Assembly: GCF_030657435.1 (NCBI RefSeq)
Contig: NZ_JAUTWS010000044.1
Coordinates: 1-51,812 of the forward strand
Length of the DNA: 51,812 nt
Direction of reading: 5' to 3'
From: Paracraurococcus lichenis
Lineage (GTDB): Bacteria > Pseudomonadota > Alphaproteobacteria > Acetobacterales > Acetobacteraceae
Shown piece after piece: positions 1 through 8,086 of the stretch. A program made the position numbers and the translations under genes. Position 1 is the stretch's first letter. Each line of letters starts with the position of its first letter. The notes under the pieces were generated by a model, which was not told the origin of the DNA, did no database searches, and saw only the letters and a list, made by a program, of their open reading frames with translations.

Positions 1-850
1 AGCAGGCGCCGCAGGTAGGCGTTCCCAGCCTTGGAGATGCCGCCCTGCTTGGCCTTGCCGCCGCTGCTGTTCTGCTTCGGCGTCAACCCCCATGCCGCCG
101 AGAGATGCCGGGCGGAGGCGAAGTTCGAAGCGTCGCCGACCGTTGCAACTACGGCCGAGGCGATGATCGGTCCGACACCGGGGATCGTGGCAATCGCCGG
201 CTCGCCTCATTGCCCTTGTGCCATTCCAGGATCAACGCCTCGAGTTTGTCGATCTGCGCCTCCACCGCCTCGAGCTGTGCGGTGAGGCAGTTGAGCGATG
301 CCTTGGCGAGCGATGGTATCCTGGTGTCATCCACGCCGACCAGCTCTGCCAGGAGATCGGCAACACGCCTGACGCCTTTGGCAGCGACGATGCTCAGCTC
401 GGCCAGGTGACCCCGGAGCGCGTTCACCAACGCCGTTCTCTGGCCGACCAGCAGCTCACGGGAGCGATACATTATCATGGTTGCCTGTTATTCGGGCGTC
501 TTGATCGGCACGAAGTGCATGGTGGGCCGCGTGACCGCCTCGCAGATTGCCTCAGCATCGGCGGCGTCGGTCTTGCCGCGTTTGACGTACGGCTTGACGT
601 AGGTGGGCTGTAGCAGCTTCACCTCATGGCCAAGGGCGGCGATCTCGCGGGCCCAGTAGTGCCCCGTGCCGCATGCCTCGATGCCCACCAAAACCTTGGG
701 CTGGCCCTTGAAGAACTCGAGCACATCGCCACGGCTGAGCTTGCGGCGCAGCACAAACTGGCCGGCGGCATCGACCCCATGCATCTGGAAGACGTTTTTG
801 GCGATATCCAGGCCGATGGTGACCGGAACGGCCTTTGCGGTATTCTTCAT
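1..850 (-). pseudogene. IS110-family transposase, broken (nonsense and frameshift)
   Basis: This is a decayed transposase of the IS110 family, which uses an N-terminal DEDD nuclease-like domain and a C-terminal serine domain. The ATG at 850-848 has an AAGGA ribosome site just upstream. The first part (850-491) has the family start GLDIAKNVFQ, the GIEACG motif and KTDAADAEAI, which carry the acidic residues. A TAA at 490-488 interrupts the frame where the family normally reads EQQA; one base change from CAA would explain it. The same frame resumes until about 200, where a one-base loss shifts it after EASRR. Downstream the shifted frame reads IATIPGVGPI, then NFASARHL and NSSGGKAKQGG. The 3' part runs off the left edge. 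An active protein would need both lesions bypassed, so I call it a pseudogene. Confidence 0.88.
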
Positions 851-923
851 GATGGACGGTTCCTTTTGCTCGATGCCTGCAACAGCTCCGAGCTTGGCAC
901 ACGATGCCGCTGGGGGCCGTCCA

Positions 924-1563
924 CCTCATCACTACTGCGCACCGGAAGTCCTCGACTTCTGCCGCGCCGAGCGGCTCGACTTCGTGCTCGGCGTCGCCGC
1001 GACCACCACCCTCCACCGGCACGTCGAGGCGCTGGAGCAGAGCACCGCCGCCCGGCACGCCGCGCGTGGACAAGCTGCGCCGCTACAAGGAGTTCTGGGA
1101 CGGCGCCGGCAGCTGGAGCCGGGTCGAGCGCATCATCGCCCGCGTCGAGGTCGGGCCGCAGGGCACCGACACGCGCTACGTCGTCACCAACCTCGCCGGC
1201 GGCACGCCACGGCGGATCTATGAGGACCTCTACTGCGCCAGGGGACAGGCCGAAAACCATATCAAGGCCTGGCGCCGCCACCTCGCCGCCGACCGCACGT
1301 CGTGCAGCCGCGCCACCGCCAACCAACTCCGCCTCATGCTGCACACCGGCGCCTACTGGCTGCTCTGGTCGCTGCGCAGCCTCATGCCGAAGCGCTCCAC
1401 TTGGCGCGTGGCGCAGTTCGACACCCTCCGCCTGCGCCTGGTCAAACTCGCCACCCGTGTCGTCGCCCTGAAGACCAGGGTCATGCTGCACCTGCCGAGC
1501 GCCTGTCCGGACAAGGCCATCCTGCGTCTCGCCCTCGAGCGCTTGCCGCGCCTGACCTGCTGA
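924..1563 (+). pseudogene. IS1380-family transposase fragment, 5'-truncated and frameshifted
   Basis: This is the C-terminal remnant of an IS1380-family DDE transposase. From 924 one frame reads HYCAPEVLDFCRAERLDF and VAATTTLHRHVEALE, a typical internal segment. Near 1050-1065 the match moves to the next frame, which reads KEFWDGAGSWSRVERI, RYVVTNLAGGTPRRIYEDLY and CARGQAENHIK. The Glu in that last string should be the third DDE residue. It ends at a TGA at 1563 with the usual leucine/arginine-rich tail. The N-terminal half with the first catalytic residues is absent. The neighbouring IS110 remnant begins within about 70 bp of the truncation, which suggests insertion into this element. No terminal inverted repeat was identified. 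Confidence 0.82.
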
Positions 1564-1736
1564 ACATCGGGGCGATTGCCCCAGCCGAGCCCTCCGACCC
1601 GCAACCAGCCAGCCCCGCGATCCGCAGCCATAGACCGGTCCCGAAGGCGGCATCGTCGACGCGCACCCATCCCAACCAGAAGGCGAACCCTGTCAGGCGG
1701 AAACCAGTCCGCCGCGGGCCTCGTGAATTTTTCGGG

Positions 1737-2708
1737 CTAGACCCACCCGCGCCCGCGGATCGCCGCCGCGACCCGCCCCGCCTCGTCCAGCGGTGCCCGG
1801 ACGAAGGGCGCCGGCGCCGCCGCCAGCATCCGCGCCTGCCCCGCCGCGACCAGGCTCTCCTGCAGCCTCCGGTGCCGCGGCCCGAGGCCGCCCGGATCGG
1901 CGATGAAGACCGAGGCCTGGGTCGCCAGCGCCTCCGACAGCATGGAGACGCTGTCGCCCGTCACCACCAGCGCATCCGCCCAGGCGAGGAAGCCGGCATA
2001 GGGGTTCGGCCCCCCCTCCCCCCAGCGGTGCAGCCGGTGCGGCCGGCCGGCGAGGGCGGCGGCCAGCGCCTCGGTCGCCGCGGCGCCGGTGCGGCGGCTG
2101 GCGGTCGCCAGGACGCTGCCGGCGAAGCCCGCGACCGCGGCGCCAAGCGCGGCGGCGACGGCCGGCGCCATGCCCTCCGCCCGCACCGGGCCGCCGACCA
2201 GCAGGCCGATGCGCGGCGAGGGCAGCCCCGCCAGCGCCGCCCATTCCGCCCGCGCCGCCGCCAGCCGCGTCGGCGCCATGCGGTGGCAGGCGCCGAGGAT
2301 CGGCAGGAGGTTCGGCGCCAGGCCAGGGTCGCCCGGCAAGCGCCCGGGCGGCAGATCGTGGCGGCCGATCACCAGCAGGTCGAAGGCGCCCGCCCCCAGC
2401 CCGGGGCGCATGCAATGCACCAGTCGCGCCCCGCGCCGCCCCAGCCAGCGGGCAACCGGCGCCGACCGCCGCCCGGCCGAGATCACCAGCCGCGGCCAGG
2501 CGGACCCGGGCGGCGGCGCGATCCGCGCCCGCGCCTCCGGCGTCAGGCCGGCCAGGGTCGGCCAGGGCCAGGGAAGGCGCGCCAGCCCGCCCCAGGCCAG
2601 CGGCACCTCCCGCACCGGCACGCCCAGCCGGTCCGCGATGCCCAGTGCCTGCGCCGCCGTGCCGGCCCGCGGATCGGCCAGCACCCAGACCGCGCCCGCC
2701 TCGCTCAT
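1737..2708 (-). CDS. ELM1 family protein (putative glycosyltransferase-like)
   Basis: A 323-aa protein of the ELM1 (formerly DUF1022) family. These are GT-B-like proteins common in Alphaproteobacteria and related to plant mitochondrial-fission factor ELM1; the bacterial substrate is not established. Family hallmarks are the opening WVLADPRAGTAAQALGIADRLG, the central RLVISAGRRSAPVARWL, and the C-terminal ADALVVTGDSVSMLSEALAT, which resembles the donor-site loop of GT-B enzymes. I chose the ATG at 2708 because GGGAA (2721-2717) sits eight bases upstream; the ATG at 2717 has no spaced ribosome site. It is divergent from pyrE with only 60 bp between them. Old annotations sometimes call this family a nucleoside-diphosphate-sugar epimerase; nothing here shows a Rossmann GxxGxxG motif. 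Confidence 0.82.
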   Translation of the reverse strand: MSEAGAVWVLADPRAGTAAQALGIADRLGVPVREVPLAWGGLARLPWPWPTLAGLTPEARARIAPPPGSAWPRLVISAGRRSAPVARWLGRRGARLVHCMRPGLGAGAFDLLVIGRHDLPPGRLPGDPGLAPNLLPILGACHRMAPTRLAAARAEWAALAGLPSPRIGLLVGGPVRAEGMAPAVAAALGAAVAGFAGSVLATASRRTGAAATEALAAALAGRPHRLHRWGEGGPNPYAGFLAWADALVVTGDSVSMLSEALATQASVFIADPGGLGPRHRRLQESLVAAGQARMLAAAPAPFVRAPLDEAGRVAAAIRGRGWV

Positions 2709-2768
2709 GGACGCCATTCCCGGCGAGGGTTACGAGACGGCGACACGACGCCGGCAGGGATACGCGCC

Positions 2769-3488
2769 ATGGCCATGCAACATGCTTCCGACTGGGACCG
2801 GGACGCCGCGCTGACGGCCGCGCGCATCCTGCTCGAGATCAAGGCGGTGAACTTCCGTCCCGACGAGCCCTACACCTTCACCTCGGGCTGGAAGAGCCCC
2901 GTCTATATCGACTGCCGCAAGATCATCTACTTCCCCCGCGCCCGGACCAAGATCTCCGACCTGGCCGTGGAGAAGATCGGCCGCCATGTCGGCTACGAGA
3001 CCATCGAGGTGGTGGCGGGCGGCGAGACCGCGGGCATCCCCTTCGCCGCCTGGATCGCCGAGCGCATGGCGACGCCCATGGCCTATGTGCGCAAGAAGCC
3101 GAAGGGCTTCGGCCGCGGCGCGCAGATCGAGGGGGACGTGCCGGAGGGCAAGAACACCCTGCTGGTCGAGGACCTGACGACCGATGGCGGCTCCAAGATC
3201 CGCTTCGCCCAGGCGCTGCGCGATGCCGGCGCCACCTGCGACCATACTTTCGTGGTCTTCTACTACGGCGTCTTCCCCGGCAGCTTCGAGACGATGAAGT
3301 CCATGGGGCTGAACCTGCACCACCTCTGCACCTGGTGGGACGTGCTGGAGGTCTGCCGCGAGCGCCCCTATTTCGCCGAGAGCGCGCTCAAGGAAGTGCG
3401 GAAATTCCTCGAGGACCCGGTCGGCTGGTCGAAGCGCCATGGCGGCATCGGCTCGGTCGAGGAAGCCCGCCCGCGCGACGCCGAATAG
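2769..3488 (+). CDS. pyrE: Orotate phosphoribosyltransferase
   Basis: A 239-aa cytosolic enzyme joining orotate to PRPP to give OMP in pyrimidine synthesis. The PRPP-binding loop LLVEDLTTDGGSK is at residues 131-143. The FTSGWKSPVYID segment (about 37-48) and the lysine-rich YVRKKPKGFGRG loop (about 106-117) are typical of the family, and the length fits the longer alphaproteobacterial form. The start is the ATG at 2769, with AGGGA at 2756-2760 eight bases upstream; a second in-frame ATG lies two codons later. It is transcribed away from the ELM1-like gene and converges on the chemoreceptor gene. The frame stays open far upstream, but that is a shadow of GC-rich codon use on the other strand. 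Confidence 0.93.
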   Translation: MAMQHASDWDRDAALTAARILLEIKAVNFRPDEPYTFTSGWKSPVYIDCRKIIYFPRARTKISDLAVEKIGRHVGYETIEVVAGGETAGIPFAAWIAERMATPMAYVRKKPKGFGRGAQIEGDVPEGKNTLLVEDLTTDGGSKIRFAQALRDAGATCDHTFVVFYYGVFPGSFETMKSMGLNLHHLCTWWDVLEVCRERPYFAESALKEVRKFLEDPVGWSKRHGGIGSVEEARPRDAE

Positions 3489-3502
3489 GCGGCGGCGGCG
3501 GA

Positions 3503-3520
3503 GCGGAGGCCGCCCTCCGC
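3503..3520. terminator. Possible bidirectional hairpin terminator
   Basis: A perfect 7-bp stem (GCGGAGG / CCTCCGC) with a CCGC loop lies in the 44-bp gap between the convergent pyrE and chemoreceptor genes. There is no T-tract on either strand, so terminator function is inferred from position and stem strength only. Confidence 0.35.
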
Positions 3521-3532
3521 CCTCCGCGCCGC

Positions 3533-5590
3533 TCAGGCGGCGCGGACGCTGCCGACGAAGCCCTCGATCTCCGTGGTGAAGCGCGCGGCCTGCCGGCGCA
3601 GGTCGGAGGCGGAGCCCGAGACCTGCGTCGCCGCGGCCTCGGTCCGGCTGCTGCCCTCCGTCACCGCGGCGATGTTGCTGCTGACGGCGCCGGAGGCGGC
3701 GGCGGCGGACTGCACGGTGCAGGCGATGTCGCGGGTCGCGGCCGCCTGTTCCTCCACCGCCCCGGCGATGGCATCGGCGATGCCGCGCACCTCCCGGATG
3801 GCGGCGGCGATGCCCTGGATCGCCTCGACCGCGGAGCCGGTGACGGCGCGGATCTCGTTGATCTGGGTGCCGATCTCCTCCGTCGCCTGCGCCGTCTGCC
3901 CGGCGAGCGACTTCACCTCCTCGGCCACCACGGCGAAGCCCTTGCCGACCTCGCCCGCCCGCGCCGCCTCGATGGTCGCGTTCAGCGCGAGGAGGTTGGT
4001 CTGGCCGGCGATGGCGTTGATGAGCTCGACCACCGCGCCCACCCGCTGCGCCGCCTCGGCTAGGGCCTGTACCGTGGCATCCGTCCGCTCGGCATTGGCC
4101 ACGGCGCGGGCGGCGGCCTCGGTCGCCTGGCCGGTGCGGCGGCTGATCTCGCGGATGGAGCCGCTGAGCTCCTCGGCCGCCGCGGCGACGGTCCGCGCGC
4201 CCTCCGAGGCCTCGCCGGCTGCGCGGGCCGCCGCGCCGGCCCGCGTGCCGGTCTCCGTCGCGGCGCCGTTCATCTCGCCCGCCGTGGCCTCCAGCGCGCC
4301 GGCGGCGGCGGTCAGCTCCTGCATCATGGCGGCGGCGCTGGCCTCGAAGCCGTGCACCAGCGCCTCGATCCGCCGCGTGCGGGCCTCGCGGGCGCCGCGC
4401 TCGGCCGCCTGCTCCGCCGCCAGCCGCTCGGCATCCTGCATGCCGCGGCGGAAGACCAGCAGCGCCCCGGCCATGGCGCCGATCTCGTCCTGCCGGTCGG
4501 TCGCCGGTACCTCGGCGGCCAGGTCGCGCGCCGCCAGCCGCCGCATCGTCTCGGTGAGCTGGCCGATGGGGCGGACCACCCGGCGATTGAAGGCCAGCGT
4601 CGCGGCGGCAACGGTCGCCAGCAGGAGCAGCAATTGCCCGACGGCCAGCAGCACGGCGCGCGAGGCATCGCCGCGCGCCGCTTCCGCCCGCGCCGCGGCC
4701 TCCTCCAGCGCGGCGTCGCGCAGCGGGAACAGGCTGTCGAAGATCGGCATGATCTGGCGGATCATCTCGTCGCCCGTGGTCGTCAGGGTCTGGCCACGGC
4801 GCGGCACCACCCAGGTGGCGTAGATGTCGCCGCCCGCCTTCCAGAACCCGGCCTCGGCGCGCGCCATCGCCGCGGTCAGCCGGGGCGGATCGCCGGCCCC
4901 GCGCACCCGCTCCCCCAGCGCATCCCAGAGCCGCAGCACGCGGCCGCGGAACTCGGCCGCCTGCTCCGCCTGCTCCGGCCCCATGACCTCGCCCGTCGTC
5001 GCGGCCCGGATCAGCAGCGTCGCCTGCCGCCCCGCCCAGTCCCGCATGGTCCAGGCGAGGGTGGCGATCTCCAGCACCGTGGCGGAGTCCGGGTGGTTCC
5101 GCTGGGCGCGCGCGCGCACCGCCTGGATGAAGCCGCCGGCACGGTCCATCAGCGCGATCATGTCCGGGACGTAGCGGCCGACCACCGCCGGCGGCCGCTG
5201 CGCGCGCTCCTGCCCGATCGCCGCCATGGCGCCGCTGCGCAGCGCCGCCAGCCGCTCGGCCAGGGCGGCGACCGCCGCCTCGTCGGCCGCGGTCGCATCG
5301 GCCCGCACCGCCGCCAGCGCCCGGTCGGTCTCCCCGGTCGGCTTCTCCAGCGCGGCGCGCTGCTCGGCGCTGGCGGCCACCGGCCCGGCCAGCCGCGGAT
5401 TGATCAGCGCGCGCTCCATGTTGAGCGCGGCGGCGAGCTTCAGGCCGGAACCGAGCAGGCGGGCATCGCGCTGCGCCAGTTCGACGCGCCGGAGCGTCGC
5501 CCACTGGTCCGCGACGAAGACGGCGGCGGCGATCGTGCCGAGGCCGGCGATGACGGAGATGGTGACGAGGAAGAGAGTGCGAAGTCGCAT
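3533..5590 (-). CDS. Methyl-accepting chemotaxis protein
   Basis: A 685-aa transmembrane chemoreceptor. The first membrane helix is about residues 5-27. A periplasmic sensing region of roughly 280 residues follows, rich in Ala and Arg and without a ligand-domain signature I recognise. The second helix is near 308-330 (LLLLLATVAAATLAF). A HAMP linker starts with RRVVRPIGQLTETMRRLAARD. The long cytoplasmic coiled coil carries the near-invariant hairpin tip, INAIAGQTNLLALNATIEAARAGE, near 525-550, where CheA and CheW bind. A CheR-docking pentapeptide is not seen at the C terminus (ending FVGSVRAA). No other che genes are in the window, so it feeds a chemotaxis array encoded elsewhere. It shares a 121-bp divergent promoter region with the solute-binding gene; a functional link is only a guess. 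Confidence 0.93.
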   Translation of the reverse strand: MRLRTLFLVTISVIAGLGTIAAAVFVADQWATLRRVELAQRDARLLGSGLKLAAALNMERALINPRLAGPVAASAEQRAALEKPTGETDRALAAVRADATAADEAAVAALAERLAALRSGAMAAIGQERAQRPPAVVGRYVPDMIALMDRAGGFIQAVRARAQRNHPDSATVLEIATLAWTMRDWAGRQATLLIRAATTGEVMGPEQAEQAAEFRGRVLRLWDALGERVRGAGDPPRLTAAMARAEAGFWKAGGDIYATWVVPRRGQTLTTTGDEMIRQIMPIFDSLFPLRDAALEEAAARAEAARGDASRAVLLAVGQLLLLLATVAAATLAFNRRVVRPIGQLTETMRRLAARDLAAEVPATDRQDEIGAMAGALLVFRRGMQDAERLAAEQAAERGAREARTRRIEALVHGFEASAAAMMQELTAAAGALEATAGEMNGAATETGTRAGAAARAAGEASEGARTVAAAAEELSGSIREISRRTGQATEAAARAVANAERTDATVQALAEAAQRVGAVVELINAIAGQTNLLALNATIEAARAGEVGKGFAVVAEEVKSLAGQTAQATEEIGTQINEIRAVTGSAVEAIQGIAAAIREVRGIADAIAGAVEEQAAATRDIACTVQSAAAASGAVSSNIAAVTEGSSRTEAAATQVSGSASDLRRQAARFTTEIEGFVGSVRAA

Positions 5591-5711
5591 GGTCCAGACC
5601 TGAGGCGCAACCGGCGCCGGATCGTCCTGATCGCAGAAAGGCTTGCCCCATTCCTTAACCGGGCACCTTCCCGCCTATGCTGCCGGCCCGAGAGCCTCCC
5701 GAGGATCCACG

Positions 5712-7370
5712 ATGCCCCTTGCCGCCCTCCGCCTGCTCGCCCTGCTGCTGCTCCCCTGCTTGGCTGCGGCCCAGGGCCAGCGCGACACGCTGACCATCGG
5801 CATCACCCAGTTCCCCAGCACCTTCCACCCGAACATCGAGAGCATGGCGGCGAAATCCTATGTCCTCGGCTTCGCCCGCCGCCCCGTCACCGTCTACGAC
5901 GCCGACTGGCGCCTCGCCTGCATGCTCTGCGAGGAATTGCCGTCGCTGGAGAACGGCCTGGCCCGGCGGGAGGAGACGCCGGAGGGCAAGCCGGGCCTGC
6001 GCGCCACCTGGCGCCTCCGCGCCGATGCGCGCTGGGGCGACGGCACGCCGGTCTCGGCCGAGGACCTGCGCTTCGCCTGGGAGGCCGGCCGCAACGGCGA
6101 GACCGGCTTCGGCGGCGCGGAGTTCTACCGCTCGGCCTATGAGCTGATCGTCGAGGATGCGCGCACCGTCACCCTGCGCTTCGACCGGGTGACCTTCGAC
6201 TTCGCCTCGCTCGGCGACTTCCAGCCGCTGCCGGCGCATGTCGAGCGGGCGCGCTGGGCGCAGGAGCCGAAGGCCTATCGCAGCCGCACGGCCTATGACA
6301 CCGAGACGACGAACCCCGCCCTCTGGTCCGGCCCCTACCGCGTCACCGCCGTGCAGCCCGGCGCCGGGGTGACGCTCGAGCGCAATCCGGCCTGGCAGGG
6401 GGCCGCGCCCGCTTTCCGCCGCATCCAGGTCCGCACCGTCGAGAACACCGCGGCGCTGGAGGCGCAATTGCTGGCCGGGCAGGTCGACATGGTCGCGGGC
6501 GAGCTCGGCCTGCCGGTGGAGCAGGCGGCGGCGCTGGAGAAGCGGACCGGCAGCCGCTTCCGCATCCAGTACAAGCCGGGCCTGGTCTACGAGCATCTCG
6601 CCCTCCGCCTCGACACGCCGATGCTGGCGGATCCGCGGGTGCGGCAGGCGCTGCTGCTCGCCCTCGACCGCGGGCAGATCGTGGCGCGGCTCTTCGAGGG
6701 GCGGCAGACCGTGGCGCATACCAGCGTCAACCCGCTGGATCCGATGCATGACGACGTGGCGCACGCCTGGCCCTTCGATCCCGCGCGCGCCAATGCCCTG
6801 CTGGAGGCGGCCGGCTGGACCCGTGCGCCGGACAGCATCCGCCGCAATGCGGCCGGGGAGCGGCTCTCCTTCGAGCTGATGACCACCGCCGGCAACCGCG
6901 CGCGGGAGGCGGTGCAGCAGGTCATCCAGGGCATGTGGCGGCAGGCGGGGGTGGAGGCGCGGGTCCGCAACGAGCCGCCGCGCGTGCTCTTCTCCGAGAC
7001 GCTGTCGAAGCGCCGTTTCCAGGGCGCCGCGCTCTTCGCCTGGATCTCGGCGCCGGAGAGTGTCCCGCGCACGGTGCTGCACTCGGAGGAGGTGCCGACC
7101 GAGGCGCGCAACTGGTCCGGGCAGAATTTCGGCGGCTACCGCAATGCCGAGATGGACCGGCTGCTGGAGGCGATCCCGGTGGAGCTTGACCGCGAGAAGC
7201 GCCGCGCCCTCTGGTCCCGGCTGCAGGCGATCTATGCCGAGGAGCTGCCGGCGCTGCCGCTCTGGTTCCGGGCCGATGCGCATGTCTGGCCGCAATGGCT
7301 GGAGAATGTCCGGCCGACCGGGCACCTGAACCCGAGTTCGCTCTGGGTCGAGGAATGGCGGGTGCGCTGA
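5712..7370 (+). CDS. ABC transporter substrate-binding protein, family 5 (peptide/nickel type)
   Basis: A 552-aa periplasmic solute-binding protein of the oligopeptide/dipeptide (SBP_bac_5) class. A signal peptide spans about residues 1-20 (hydrophobic ALRLLALLLLPCLAAA, cut near AAA-QGQ). The mature start LTIGITQFPSTFHPN, the DARWGDGTPVSAEDLRFAW motif near 120 and the NPLDPM loop are typical. The ATG at 5712 is preferred over an in-frame ATG at 5643 because the signal peptide begins there and GAGG lies about 8 bases upstream. No permease or ATPase gene is adjacent, so it is an orphan binding protein that must use membrane components encoded elsewhere. The ligand cannot be read from the sequence. 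Confidence 0.88.
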   Translation: MPLAALRLLALLLLPCLAAAQGQRDTLTIGITQFPSTFHPNIESMAAKSYVLGFARRPVTVYDADWRLACMLCEELPSLENGLARREETPEGKPGLRATWRLRADARWGDGTPVSAEDLRFAWEAGRNGETGFGGAEFYRSAYELIVEDARTVTLRFDRVTFDFASLGDFQPLPAHVERARWAQEPKAYRSRTAYDTETTNPALWSGPYRVTAVQPGAGVTLERNPAWQGAAPAFRRIQVRTVENTAALEAQLLAGQVDMVAGELGLPVEQAAALEKRTGSRFRIQYKPGLVYEHLALRLDTPMLADPRVRQALLLALDRGQIVARLFEGRQTVAHTSVNPLDPMHDDVAHAWPFDPARANALLEAAGWTRAPDSIRRNAAGERLSFELMTTAGNRAREAVQQVIQGMWRQAGVEARVRNEPPRVLFSETLSKRRFQGAALFAWISAPESVPRTVLHSEEVPTEARNWSGQNFGGYRNAEMDRLLEAIPVELDREKRRALWSRLQAIYAEELPALPLWFRADAHVWPQWLENVRPTGHLNPSSLWVEEWRVR

Positions 7371-7507
7371 GCCGCGCCTGCCGCGCCTCGCCCGGTCGGA
7401 TGGGGGCCGCCGCGGCCGGGGACCCTGACCTCGCAGCCCGGCCGCCCGTGCGTCCGGTCGAAGGAGGACCTGCCCGCCCGCGCCACCCGACCCGGCAGGC
7501 GGGACGA

Positions 7508-7528
7508 TCCCGTCCGGCGAGGACGGGA
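7508..7528. terminator. Hairpin downstream of the solute-binding gene
   Basis: An 8-bp perfect inverted repeat (TCCCGTCC / GGACGGGA) with a 5-nt loop lies 138 bp after the stop at 7370 and 120 bp before the next start. There is no T-run. It could be a terminator or an upstream regulatory hairpin for the next gene. Confidence 0.3.
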
Positions 7529-7648
7529 CCCATCGCACTGCCGTGAAGCGGCGGCGCATCGCGCGGCCGTGTCACACCGGGACGCAGCGGCGGCGCTAGC
7601 CTGTCGCCATGGTCCGGGCGCGCCCGGCTCCCGGCCGAGGAGCGAACC

Positions 7649-8044
7649 ATGCCCAACGCCGCCGCGCAGCCGCATCCCTATCTCAACCTCTTCGCCTCCG
7701 CTCTGGTGCCGCAGATGAAGCGCGGCCCCGACCACAGCGCGGACCCGCCGCCGCCGCACCTGCTGCCGCTCACCGGCGGTTCCTCGGAATCGCGCGGCGT
7801 GCTGGACCTGCTGCTGGGCGCGGACCACGACCTCCGCGACGACCATGACCGCGCGGCGACGATCAACCTGGCGCTGGCCGAGACGCGGATCCGGCTGGCC
7901 ATCAGCCATGGCGACACCTCGCCGGCGCTGGAGACGGCGCTGAACCGCATCGCCCTGGCACGGGAGGAGATGGCGCGCCACGACACCCGCCGCGCCTGCG
8001 CCGCGCTGGCCGATGCGGTGCGCGCGGTGATGAAGCCGCACTGA
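7649..8044 (+). CDS. Hypothetical protein
   Basis: A 131-aa soluble protein that I do not recognise. The ATG at 7649 has GAGGAG about nine bases upstream, a good ribosome site that supports a real gene. The N-terminal 45 residues are Pro/His-rich and probably disordered. Residues about 50-130 look alpha-helical: GVLDLLLGADHDLRDDHDRAATINLALAETRIRL and a second helix pair ending in AVRAVMKPH. There is no signal peptide or membrane segment. It stands alone, converging on the PhoX-like gene. Codon use matches the neighbours. Confidence 0.7.
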   Translation: MPNAAAQPHPYLNLFASALVPQMKRGPDHSADPPPPHLLPLTGGSSESRGVLDLLLGADHDLRDDHDRAATINLALAETRIRLAISHGDTSPALETALNRIALAREEMARHDTRRACAALADAVRAVMKPH

Positions 8045-8055
8045 GGCGCGGCGCC

Positions 8056-8080
8056 CGGGCGGCGCGCGCAGGCGCGCCCG
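8056..8080. terminator. Possible bidirectional terminator
   Basis: The arms CGGGCG-CGC and GCGCGCCCG pair with one bulged G (8062) and a 6-nt loop, in the 42-bp gap between two convergent stops (8044 and 8087). It has a strong GC stem but no T-tract, so the call rests on position. Confidence 0.38.
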
Positions 8081-8086
8081 TCCTGG

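Noticed and set aside
1302..3488. 728-codon open frame spanning the IS1380 remnant, the ELM1-like gene and pyrE
   Set aside because: Only the last 239 codons (from 2769) look like a protein. The rest is Arg/Pro/Ala-rich antisense shadow of a high-GC gene with no motif or ribosome site.
2730..5651. 973-codon minus-strand frame antisense to pyrE and overlapping the chemoreceptor
   Set aside because: It is low-complexity Gly/Arg/Ala sequence, while the chemoreceptor in another frame carries clear HAMP and signalling-tip motifs.
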